Shown here: positions 56,692-64,000 of the stretch, in pieces
Numbering within the stretch: the stretch's first letter is position 1
How the letters are laid out: each line of letters starts with the position of its first letter
Source: JACPYF01 sp947085525
GTDB taxonomy: Bacteria > Patescibacteriota > Saccharimonadia > Saccharimonadales > Saccharimonadaceae
Direction of reading: 5' to 3'
NCBI GenBank assembly: GCA_947085525.1
Contig: CAMTWU010000004.1
Location: forward strand, 1-64,000
DNA: 64,000 bases
Notes under the pieces: generated by a model
The model's input: only the letters and a program-made list of their open reading frames with translations
What the model was told of the DNA's origin: nothing
Databases searched by the model: none
Position numbers and translations under genes: made by a program

Positions 56692-59207
56692 ACCTCGCCC
56701 CAGTTTTTACCAATGCTGACGTCAACTTTTAGCTTGATGCCTAGTTCTGGATAGACATTTTCCATTACTTCCTTCAGTATTTTGCCTACTTTTTCGGCGT
56801 CTTTCTCGCTCGCTACAACTAGTATGCTGTCGTGTATTTGTAATAGTTGAAAACCTAGACCACCTTTAAGCTTTTCTTCTACTTGTAACATAGCCATTTT
56901 CATCAAATCTGCCTCTGTACCTTGGATTGGCATATTGATTGCCGCCCTCTCGGCAGCCGAGCGAACTATAAAATTAGAAGATTTTACATCTGGCGTGGGT
57001 CGACGACGGCCAAATATTGTTTCAACATATCCGTCATTATGAGATTTCTCACGCAAGCTATCCATATATTGCTTTAGTTTTGGCCAGACTTCAAAATACT
57101 TGGCTATGAAATCTTTTGCCTCGCCAAATGTCATACCAGTACCTAATGCTAAACCGTGCGGACCTTGGCCATATAATATTCCGAAATTAACTGCTTTTGC
57201 CTTGTAGCGCATCTCTTTCGTTACTTTTTCAGGTTCAATACCTGCTACTGCAGCTGCAGTCAGGGTATGGATGTCTTGATCGCTATTAAAAGCCTCTATC
57301 ATACTTTCGTCACCACTCATTACGGCAGCCAGACGTAGTTCAAACTGTGAATAGTCTGCGCTGACAAATATATATCCCTTGTCAGTTATAAATCCTTCAC
57401 GAATCTTGCGTCCAAGCTCGGTTCGGACAGGAATATTTTGCAAATTCGGGTCGATGCTAGATAAACGTCCTGTTGCCGCAACGTCTTGGCGAAAATTTGT
57501 ATGCAAACGATTGTTTTTATCAACTAGCTTTGGCAGCGTATCAACATATGTGTTCTTTAACTTGCTGAGTTCACGGTGTTTTTCGATAATTTCGATAATT
57601 GGGTGTTTACCACGCAGTTTTTCCAGCTCTTTGATTCCTGTCGAATACCCTGTTTTGCCCTTTTTTACACCTGCGGTTGGCAATTCTAACTTTTCATACA
57701 ATACAACTGCTAGCTGTGATGGGCTGGCTAGATTAAAATCAGAACCGACTAAATCATGTGCACTTTTTTCTAACTTTTCTAGTTGTTTTGCCAATTCAAC
57801 ACTCATATCATCAAAAAACTTTAGGTTAATCTTGATGCCTTTATACTCCATACGAGCAAGAACGTTTACTAATGGAAAATCAATCTCCCGAGCAACTTTT
57901 TGAACACCTGGCAACTCTTTTAGTGCAACCACTTGCTGATCGTAGACATTCCACAGCGCTGCAACTGTTTTACTACCATCATCTTCGGTCAAATCAACCA
58001 TCGCTTGGTCATTAAGACTCATAACTGCGCGCGAAGCGTCTAATAAAAAGCTCGCTTGGCGAATATCGTGATATACAGCTGGTAATTCATCACCAATATC
58101 TAGTAGTGATTTTAGTATCGACTTTGTATCGTAGGCAATAATATTAGACTTTTTGAGTAAACTTGGCATTTCGTCTTTACATACTATGTACCCGCTTTTG
58201 GCACTTTCAGACACTACAAATTTGTCCTCAATTGGTGCGATCACGACATGCTCAGCCATAATGATGCTAGTTTTGCCCTGGTCATTCATCGGCTCGATTT
58301 TTGCAGGTGTTAAACTAGTGTTTTCACGCTGTTCACCCTGCATACCTTCAGGCAAATTTTTCAGTAAACTTCGAAACTCTAGCTTTTCTAACATCTCACG
58401 TAATTTTTCCCGATCTAGTTGATTGACATCAGTTGATTTAGCATCAAATTTCACAGGTGCATCAGTCCATATACGAGCAATTTCTTTGCTGAGATATGCA
58501 CTATCTTTGCCTGCAACTAACTTGTCATGCACGCCGCCTGTAATTTCATCGATATGTTTGTATATTCCATCTAATGTCTCGTATTTTTGTAGTAGCGTGG
58601 TCGCTGTTTTGGCGCCAACACCTGGTACACCAGGAATGTTGTCGCTACTATCACCTTGCAAAGCCTTGAGATCCAAAAATTGGTGCTGTTTCAAACCATA
58701 TTTATCCTCAAATGACTTCAAGTTAAACTGTTCGATCTGTGAAAAACCTTTTTTGAGTGCATAGACATGAGTGTCCTCATCAATGAGCTGTAGCATGTCC
58801 AGGTCAGAAGTGATCAAGGCCGTTTCGACACCTTTTTTGTTGGCATCGATCGAGAGTGCACCCATGATATCGTCGGCTTCGTAGTCATCAAATTCATAGA
58901 GTGGCCAACCAAAAGCTTCTAGTAACTCCTGTAGAATAGGAATCTGCGCATAAAAGTCAGGTGGTGCGGGCTTGCGACCGGCTTTGTAGTCCGGATACAG
59001 CTCTTTACGACGGCGAATGTTAGTTTTCGGCTTGTCCCAAGCAACCGCAACGTAATCTGGCTTGAGGCTTTTTATAACCTCTAGCGATAGTGCCGCGAAG
59101 CCATAAACGCCACCAGTTGGTGTACCGTCACGCATGCTGAGGTTAGGCATAGCATAATAGCCGCGATAAAATACGGACTTTCCGTCAATAACAACAAGCC
59201 TCTTCAT
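56688..59207 (-). CDS. polA: DNA polymerase I
   Basis: 839 residues: 5'-3' flap exonuclease (about 1-290; VIDGKSVFYRGYYAM, DYEADDIMGALS, GDSSDNIPGVPGVGAKTA), a middle domain where the 3'-5' proofreading DExD residues are not visible, and polymerase with motif A VSADYSQFELRLAA, motif B RYKAKAVNFGILYGQG and motif C QIHDSILV. It therefore probably lacks proofreading like Bacillus stearothermophilus Pol I. TATAAT lies six bases before the ATG, leaderless. Confidence 0.97.
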   Translation of the reverse strand: MKRLVVIDGKSVFYRGYYAMPNLSMRDGTPTGGVYGFAALSLEVIKSLKPDYVAVAWDKPKTNIRRRKELYPDYKAGRKPAPPDFYAQIPILQELLEAFGWPLYEFDDYEADDIMGALSIDANKKGVETALITSDLDMLQLIDEDTHVYALKKGFSQIEQFNLKSFEDKYGLKQHQFLDLKALQGDSSDNIPGVPGVGAKTATTLLQKYETLDGIYKHIDEITGGVHDKLVAGKDSAYLSKEIARIWTDAPVKFDAKSTDVNQLDREKLREMLEKLEFRSLLKNLPEGMQGEQRENTSLTPAKIEPMNDQGKTSIIMAEHVVIAPIEDKFVVSESAKSGYIVCKDEMPSLLKKSNIIAYDTKSILKSLLDIGDELPAVYHDIRQASFLLDASRAVMSLNDQAMVDLTEDDGSKTVAALWNVYDQQVVALKELPGVQKVAREIDFPLVNVLARMEYKGIKINLKFFDDMSVELAKQLEKLEKSAHDLVGSDFNLASPSQLAVVLYEKLELPTAGVKKGKTGYSTGIKELEKLRGKHPIIEIIEKHRELSKLKNTYVDTLPKLVDKNNRLHTNFRQDVAATGRLSSIDPNLQNIPVRTELGRKIREGFITDKGYIFVSADYSQFELRLAAVMSGDESMIEAFNSDQDIHTLTAAAVAGIEPEKVTKEMRYKAKAVNFGILYGQGPHGLALGTGMTFGEAKDFIAKYFEVWPKLKQYMDSLREKSHNDGYVETIFGRRRPTPDVKSSNFIVRSAAERAAINMPIQGTEADLMKMAMLQVEEKLKGGLGFQLLQIHDSILVVASEKDAEKVGKILKEVMENVYPELGIKLKVDVSIGKNWGEV

Positions 59208-59244
59208 GCTTCTATTATACCTCAGTTATAGTATACTTGGACGT

Positions 59245-59820
59245 ATGAAAACTGAAAGTACACCACATATTGTAGCCTTGGTTGGTATGCCTGGAGCTGG
59301 TAAAAGCTCGTGTGTTGATCACCTAACAAACAAAGGCTTCCCGTCGGTTTATTTTGGCGGTATAACACTAAAGGAAGTCGAAAAACGAGGTTTAGAGATA
59401 AACCCCGAAAATGAAAAGTTAGTTCGCGAAGAACTGCGTGAACTGCACGGCAAAGATGCCTATGCAAAATTAATAGCGGATGAAATCAGCGCACTATCAC
59501 AATCTGGTCAACACAAAATTGTAGTTGACGGCGTGTATAGCTGGAGCGAGTACAAATATTTCAAAAATTTATATGGCAAAAACGCAGTTATCATAGCAAT
59601 TGCCGCCGATAGAGATCTGCGCCACTCACGCCTTGCATCGCGCCCAGAACGTCCGCTAACCGAAGAGGAAGTTTCCGCTCGTGAGTATGCCGAAATTGAA
59701 AACATCGAAAAAGGTGGGCCAATTGCCAACGCTGACTACACCATAGTCAATAACGAGAGTGCCGAGTCTCTGTTTTCACAACTCGACGAAATCTTGCGTA
59801 AAATACAGTTTATTTCGTAA
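59245..59820 (+). CDS. UPF0200-type nucleotide kinase-like protein
   Basis: 191 residues from ATG 59245, seven bases after TATACT (59232-59237); the earlier in-frame start overlaps polA's promoter and is rejected. P-loop LVGMPGAGKSS, then FPSVYFGGITLKEVEKRGLEINPENEKLVREEL and VVDGVYSWSEYKYF...VIIAIAADRDLRHSRLASR. This is the pattern of the UPF0200/dephospho-CoA-kinase-like family found widely in archaea. The function there is not settled. Its presence here may reflect transfer. Confidence 0.82.
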   Translation: MKTESTPHIVALVGMPGAGKSSCVDHLTNKGFPSVYFGGITLKEVEKRGLEINPENEKLVREELRELHGKDAYAKLIADEISALSQSGQHKIVVDGVYSWSEYKYFKNLYGKNAVIIAIAADRDLRHSRLASRPERPLTEEEVSAREYAEIENIEKGGPIANADYTIVNNESAESLFSQLDEILRKIQFIS

Positions 59821-59828
59821 AGTTTATA

Positions 59829-60818
59829 TTATTTTAGGTATTCGTGGAGTTTTTTGACGTCTTTATGCTTACGTAGTTTTGCCAACGCCTTGGCTTCAAT
59901 TTGTCGGATACGCTCACGTGTGACACTAAACTCCTGTCCGACTTCCTCTAGTGTGTGGCTCTTGCCATCATCTAGGCCAAATCGCATTCGTAGAATTTTT
60001 TGTTCACGTTCGGATAGACTGCCTAGAACTTCTTGGACTTGTTCTTTAAGCAACTGATCGGCAGCAGAATCAACTGGGCTGGCCGTATCTTCATCTTCGA
60101 TGAAATCACCTAATACCGAGTCTTCCTCTTCACCATCACGCCCAACACCAGCGTCCAAACTGTGGATGTCTTGTTTGATCTTGATCACGTATTCAACTTT
60201 TGCTGGCTCCATATCGAGCTCTTTGGCTAGCTCTTCGATAGTTGGCTCACGGTTGAGTTCCTGAGTCATACGACGTTGGGTACGGAGCAATTTGTTGATG
60301 GTTTCAACCATGTGCACTGGTATACGAATCACGCGAGCTTGATCAGCGATGGCACGTGTAATAGCTTGGCGGATCCACCAAGTAGCATAGGTAGAAAACT
60401 TGAAACCTTTGTCAGGATCAAATTTTTCAACTGCACGTAGCAGACCTGTATTACCTTCTTGGATGAGGTCTAGAAAATCGAGTCCACGACCAGAATAACG
60501 CTTGGCAATAGATACGACCAAACGCATGTTAGCCTCGGCCATTTTGTCTTTGGCTTTCTTTTCACCCTTTACAACTCTTTGTGCCAATGCTAATTCTTCG
60601 TCAGGTTTTAACAGTGGAATCTTACCAATTTCACGCAAGTACAGACGGACAGAGTCATCTGAAATGTCGTCAGAAAAATCAGTTTGATCTACTGTTTCTG
60701 TATCTTCTTCTGCTTCCTCTGCCTTCAGCTCATCCGGTGCTGGTTCTTCGAATCCTAATAAATCGTTATCCTGCAAAATATCTTCATCATCAGCTATGAT
60801 TACCTTTTTTTGTGCCAA
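59829..60818 (-). CDS. rpoD: Primary RNA polymerase sigma factor
   Basis: 329 residues, TTG start with AAGGAG upstream, one base after the dnaG stop. A short acidic N-terminus replaces region 1.1. Region 1.2 [15 protein letters not shown], region 2 [39 protein letters not shown], 2.4 [17 protein letters not shown], region 3, and region 4 [50 protein letters not shown] are complete. It reads the TTGACA/TATAAT promoters described here. dnaG-rpoD is the macromolecular-synthesis order. Confidence 0.97.
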   Translation of the reverse strand: MAQKKVIIADDEDILQDNDLLGFEEPAPDELKAEEAEEDTETVDQTDFSDDISDDSVRLYLREIGKIPLLKPDEELALAQRVVKGEKKAKDKMAEANMRLVVSIAKRYSGRGLDFLDLIQEGNTGLLRAVEKFDPDKGFKFSTYATWWIRQAITRAIADQARVIRIPVHMVETINKLLRTQRRMTQELNREPTIEELAKELDMEPAKVEYVIKIKQDIHSLDAGVGRDGEEEDSVLGDFIEDEDTASPVDSAADQLLKEQVQEVLGSLSEREQKILRMRFGLDDGKSHTLEEVGQEFSVTRERIRQIEAKALAKLRKHKDVKKLHEYLK

Positions 60819-60819
60819 T

Positions 60820-62556
60820 TTAGCTCTCCTTTATAATTTCGTTTAGTTCTTTTCGTAGCTTTTCTTTTGCTTTTTCGTCATTTGCAATTTCAGCCTGTTT
60901 GAGGGCTTCGTTGAGTTGAAGTTTTTTGTGTTCTCGAGTTTGGTTTTTTACCAGCCTAACCAGTTTTGCAGTTTCATCGTAGCGATCAATTTCGCCCCAC
61001 TGCTTATAACGTTCGTCAGCTCTTAATAGTAATACTTTAACATATGTCTCTAACTCCTGTAAAGCGTCGGGTATGTCGCCACTCAGATCAATATCAGGCA
61101 TAGTTTTGAGGTATTGTAGCAGCACTTGTTGTTGATCGACTTCAAAATCGTCTGCGCTCATTTCAATCAATAACCCTCGCACTTTTGGATCTAACACAGC
61201 AATTGCTAGTAATTTGTCTTGGTTCAATCGCTGTTTCGATGCAGCAACTTGCTGTTCAATAGTGAATTTCTTTAGAGGTTGAGTAGTTTCGGCTTTGTAT
61301 GAATTTAATTTGCTCTTAACAGCATCGACACTCACACCTGTTTTTTGGGCAATAATCTTTTGGTAGTGTTCTTTTTCGATAGCATCATGTAGTTTGCTGA
61401 TGATATTGAGACCTGCGGTTGAATATCGTCGTTTACCTTCGGCGGTTGAGATGTCATAGCGAGTTTCATATTCAGCTAATACCCAGTCAACCACGGGTTT
61501 TGCGGTTACGATCACCTCTTTCCACATTTTTGGATCATGCTGTATCAATTCATCAGGGTCTTTGAATCCTTCGCTGAGGCTCAGAATAGTTAACTCGATT
61601 CCTAGTTGCTGACTGATTTCGATTGAACGCTCGGTTGCCGCCATACCTGCTCGATCATTATCAAAAGCAAGCGTAATATTACTGCTGAGGCGTTTGATAA
61701 TCTTGAGATGCTGGTCAGTTAATGCTGTTCCTGCGGCTGCTACAACGTTGTGTATACCAACTTGGTGCGAACTCACAACATCCAGATTCCCTTCTACTAC
61801 GACTGCTTTGTCTTGTTTACGTATAGAATCTTTTGCTAGATGTAACCCATAGACATGTCGAGACTTGTCATACAGCAATGTTTGCGGAGTATTGAGGTAC
61901 TTTGGAGCTTTTGGGTCATTGGTGATCAGGCGTCCTGTGAATCCTATCACCTGCCCTGAAGCGTCTTGCAACGGTAACATCAGGCGACTTCGGAACAAAT
62001 CTTTACCTGCACGATTACTCATACCTGCATCTTTGATTTCGGTTTCCGTGAAGCCTTTTTTCTTGAGAAATTGCACTACCGAGTCAATTGCGTTTGGTGC
62101 GTAGCCAATTTTGAAATCTTGGACAACTTTTTTATTCAATTTGCGGTTTTTGGTGACGTATTCTAGAGCATGCTGATTCTTTAGCAATGTCTGCTGGTAA
62201 TAGTGTGATGCGGTTTCTAGTAGTGTGTATAGGCGCTCTTTTTTCTTGCCCAACCCTTTGTCGACTGTTTTATATAAACTGAGGTCAACACCAGCTTTTC
62301 GAGCCAGTAGCTCCATTGCACCGCGAAAATCCAAGCCCTCGACTTGCATGATAAAACTGTATATATCGCCACCTTGATTTGATGAAAAGTCATACCACAC
62401 ATGTTTGTCCGGACTAACCATAAAGCTAGGTGTCTTTTCGTCATTAAAAGGGCTAAGACCTTTAAAGCTACGTCCAGCCCGCTGCAAACGGACATACTCG
62501 CCTATCACATCCTCGATATTGAGTCGTGTTCGTATATCCTCTTTTGCGTCTTGCAT
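60820..62556 (-). CDS. dnaG: DNA primase lacking all zinc-binding residues
   Basis: 578 residues. The N-terminal zinc-ribbon region is recognisable ([38 protein letters not shown]), but the four ligands CHCC are S, N, D and S. The TOPRIM core is present: [34 protein letters not shown]-terminal helical domain follows for helicase binding. It makes RNA primers. TATAAT lies seven bases before the ATG, a leaderless transcript. Sequence beyond the zinc region is normal, so the gene looks functional. Confidence 0.96.
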   Translation of the reverse strand: MQDAKEDIRTRLNIEDVIGEYVRLQRAGRSFKGLSPFNDEKTPSFMVSPDKHVWYDFSSNQGGDIYSFIMQVEGLDFRGAMELLARKAGVDLSLYKTVDKGLGKKKERLYTLLETASHYYQQTLLKNQHALEYVTKNRKLNKKVVQDFKIGYAPNAIDSVVQFLKKKGFTETEIKDAGMSNRAGKDLFRSRLMLPLQDASGQVIGFTGRLITNDPKAPKYLNTPQTLLYDKSRHVYGLHLAKDSIRKQDKAVVVEGNLDVVSSHQVGIHNVVAAAGTALTDQHLKIIKRLSSNITLAFDNDRAGMAATERSIEISQQLGIELTILSLSEGFKDPDELIQHDPKMWKEVIVTAKPVVDWVLAEYETRYDISTAEGKRRYSTAGLNIISKLHDAIEKEHYQKIIAQKTGVSVDAVKSKLNSYKAETTQPLKKFTIEQQVAASKQRLNQDKLLAIAVLDPKVRGLLIEMSADDFEVDQQQVLLQYLKTMPDIDLSGDIPDALQELETYVKVLLLRADERYKQWGEIDRYDETAKLVRLVKNQTREHKKLQLNEALKQAEIANDEKAKEKLRKELNEIIKES

Positions 62557-62613
62557 ACTGTTAATTATAACATCCTTTACCTCTGTAAACGTTTGTGCTT
62601 AAATGTAGTAACT

Positions 62614-63189
62614 ATGGAACCTAATTATGGCTATGTTCAAGCCGATCCACAAAAAGACAGTATGTTTTCAAGCAAAATACTACTACTAGCTGGAAGTTTA
62701 ATCGTTGCTGTTATTATAGCCATTATATTGCTGCTGTTCACAAGTGGTCGTAGTAGTGTGGGTACCCAAGGACAACATTTGCTAATCCGATACTCTAATT
62801 TACAGGCAATATTAGCCGATACAAAAACCACTAGAAATCTAAAAAATCAGGACTTGAGTGATATTGTGACTAGCTTTAATCTCACCACTACAACAGATAT
62901 AAATGACCTGACTATTGCCCTGAGCTCGTCAGTACCGGAGAAAATGAACGATTCAATTCTTGCTGCCGAAGCCGACACCACTACCGCACAAACAATAGAA
63001 GACGCCTATCTAGAAAATAAACTAGATAGCGTCTACGCCGATACACTGATCAAAAAGATCGATTCCCTGCGCGCATTGATCGCTGAAACCTATGGCCTGA
63101 CTAAAGATCAGAAATTAAAAGCTACGCTAGTGAGTGTTGATGATCATTTGCGTACAACACGTCAGCAACTAGCAGACCTCAAGCTGTAA
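62614..63189 (+). CDS. Membrane-anchored hypothetical protein
   Basis: 191 residues from ATG 62614 (MEPNYGYVQADPQK), nine bases after the extended -10 TGCTTAAAT; the longer frame through dnaG is rejected. One transmembrane helix (about 25-48), then an extracytoplasmic helical domain with DLTIALSSSVPEKMNDSI and alternating charged helices. No family recognised. It is divergent from dnaG across 57 bp. Confidence 0.7.
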   Translation: MEPNYGYVQADPQKDSMFSSKILLLAGSLIVAVIIAIILLLFTSGRSSVGTQGQHLLIRYSNLQAILADTKTTRNLKNQDLSDIVTSFNLTTTTDINDLTIALSSSVPEKMNDSILAAEADTTTAQTIEDAYLENKLDSVYADTLIKKIDSLRALIAETYGLTKDQKLKATLVSVDDHLRTTRQQLADLKL

Positions 63190-63514
63190 CAAGCTGGTAG
63201 CTCAAACGAGCCAAATCAAAGATCTCATTTTTGTCTAACTGGCCAGTACAAATAATCGTATTCCAGTGTTTTTTACTGAGGTGATAACCAGGTAAAATAC
63301 TCTCGTATTTTTCACGCAAGGTAATGGCAAGTTGCGGATCACACTTGAGGCTAACTCTCAGCGGGTCAGATTTTTCACCAACAATTGCAAACATTTTGCC
63401 ACCACCAGTTTCTTTTGTGCCAACTTTGTATACTGCCGCATCTGGCCCAAATGGATAATCTAACCATGCATCTGGAAAAGATAGCAAATATTCTTCTAAT
63501 TCTTTGTGTGTCAT
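63179..63514 (-). CDS. MmcQ/YjbR-family protein
   Basis: 111 residues matching the YjbR/CyaY-fold family: FPDAWLDYPFGPDAAVYKV, MFAIVGEKSDPLRVSLKC, PGYHLSKKHWNTI. Function unsettled; some relatives bind DNA. Start overlaps the orn stop by 4 bp (ATGA). Confidence 0.88.
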   Translation of the reverse strand: MTHKELEEYLLSFPDAWLDYPFGPDAAVYKVGTKETGGGKMFAIVGEKSDPLRVSLKCDPQLAITLREKYESILPGYHLSKKHWNTIICTGQLDKNEIFDLARLSYQLVTA

Positions 63515-64000
63515 ATCTTTACTTTGTCTAAATAATATTTTAGCTCCATGATCGAGCCGCGAATATCGCTGAGTGCTCTGTGCTCGCCTGGTTTTGCAAA
63601 TTTCTTGCCGAACTTGCCCTCAAATACGACTTTCCAAGCACTCACATCTAGCATTCGGTAGTGCAGCTTTTTATCTAGTCGACTCCATTCATTTGTAATA
63701 AATTTTCGATCTTGATGAACTGAATTTCCAGCTAGTAGCACTGGCTTGTTAGTATCAAAGTGTTTTTCTATTAGTTCTAGTAGTTCATTTTCCACAACCC
63801 TACCCGAACGTCCCTTTTCGAGGTTTTGCGCAACCAATGAATCACGTGATTCATGATTTTCGTCCCAAAAATCGTTTCCAAGTGCCATTCGTTGTTCTAC
63901 CAATCGTGGACCGACTTTTATAACAGCCTCGTAGCTAGCAATTTCATTGAAATCCCAATCGGTTACGATTGCGCCAACTTCCATGATTCTGTCTTCGATT
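63511..64000 (-). CDS. orn: Oligoribonuclease, 5' end beyond the window
   Basis: The reading frame continues past the first in-window ATG (63984) to the window end as IEDRIMEVGAIVTDWDFNEIA, the middle of the Orn Exo I region (LDPxxDRILEIAxxVTD), so the start and the first DxE lie outside. Inside are FDTNKPVLLAGNSVHQDRKFI (Exo II, GNSVxQDRxFL) and the catalytic HRALSDIRGSIMELKYY (Exo III). Orn degrades 2-5-mer RNAs and pGpG, the breakdown product of cyclic-di-GMP; the GGDEF protein in this window makes that link relevant. Confidence 0.93.
   Translation of the reverse strand, partial: IEDRIMEVGAIVTDWDFNEIASYEAVIKVGPRLVEQRMALGNDFWDENHESRDSLVAQNLEKGRSGRVVENELLELIEKHFDTNKPVLLAGNSVHQDRKFITNEWSRLDKKLHYRMLDVSAWKVVFEGKFGKKFAKPGEHRALSDIRGSIMELKYYLDKVKI

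Noticed and set aside
62401..62613. Long N-terminal extension of the 62614 gene
   Set aside because: It is antisense to dnaG and its promoter; the -10 box and ATG at 62614 explain the start.
1..64000. CRISPR arrays, rRNA genes, prophage
   Set aside because: No regularly spaced repeats, no rRNA cores and no phage structural genes were seen; the tyrosine recombinase has Xer length and context.

Overview
The window looks like a chromosome segment of a Candidate Phyla Radiation bacterium, most likely Candidatus Saccharibacteria (TM7). This rests on gene content (a streamlined information-processing core, a complete type IV pilus locus, no biosynthetic operons), moderate GC, very compact spacing, and gene neighbourhoods; no database search was possible. 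Most genes lie on the minus strand.

Layout. 1-7 kb: tRNA-Val, a possible 29-residue leaderless peptide, nrdR with an NrdR box over its start, a membrane GT2 glycosyltransferase, tRNA-Asp, a GC-rich orphan gene, a parvulin-type foldase, a PH-domain membrane protein, tRNA-Arg, ndk and uppP. 7-24.3 kb: a tyrosine recombinase, then a minus-strand type IV pilus locus (pilM-N-O, a small membrane protein, pilB, pilT, pilC, major pilin, pilD and four minor pilins). It begins with a membrane protein and a 1398-residue secreted protein that carries two modules resembling calcium-dependent xylan-binding CBMs, a candidate host-binding adhesin. 24.3-34.4 kb: an accessory region with a secreted WGQ/PTG-rich protein, a three-gene operon (unknown protein, cysteine desulfurase, C39-like cysteine peptidase), two small proteins, a coiled-coil DUF1771-like protein, a frameshifted YcaO-type gene, a GC-rich orphan, an ABC-F ATPase and a GGDEF protein. 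A nearly identical 130-bp promoter plus leader precedes both the three-gene operon and the secreted-protein gene.

34.4-64 kb is mainly housekeeping: ychF, tlyA, efp, rpsR-ssb-rpsF, ftsK, RNase J, a family-4-like uracil-DNA glycosylase, pnp, rpsO-truB, rpsT, holA-mutM-HAD-polA, rpoD-dnaG and orn (cut by the window end). It also holds an M16-like HxxEH protein, a degenerate DHH protein, an archaeal-type UPF0200 kinase and a 424-bp noncoding inverted-repeat element.

Three themes cut across the window. (1) Many genes have a -10 box 6-9 nt before the start codon and no Shine-Dalgarno, implying leaderless mRNAs. A second class, mostly GC-rich orphans, instead has a full TTGACA-type promoter, a hairpin in the 5' leader and a strong Shine-Dalgarno; several also have their own terminator. 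(2) Metal-binding cysteine motifs are missing from DnaG (all four zinc ligands), PilB (C4 motif) and the uracil-DNA glycosylase (three of four Fe-S ligands). (3) Three noncoding elements bounded by inverted repeats lie in gaps near 6.9, 38.4 and 51.9 kb.
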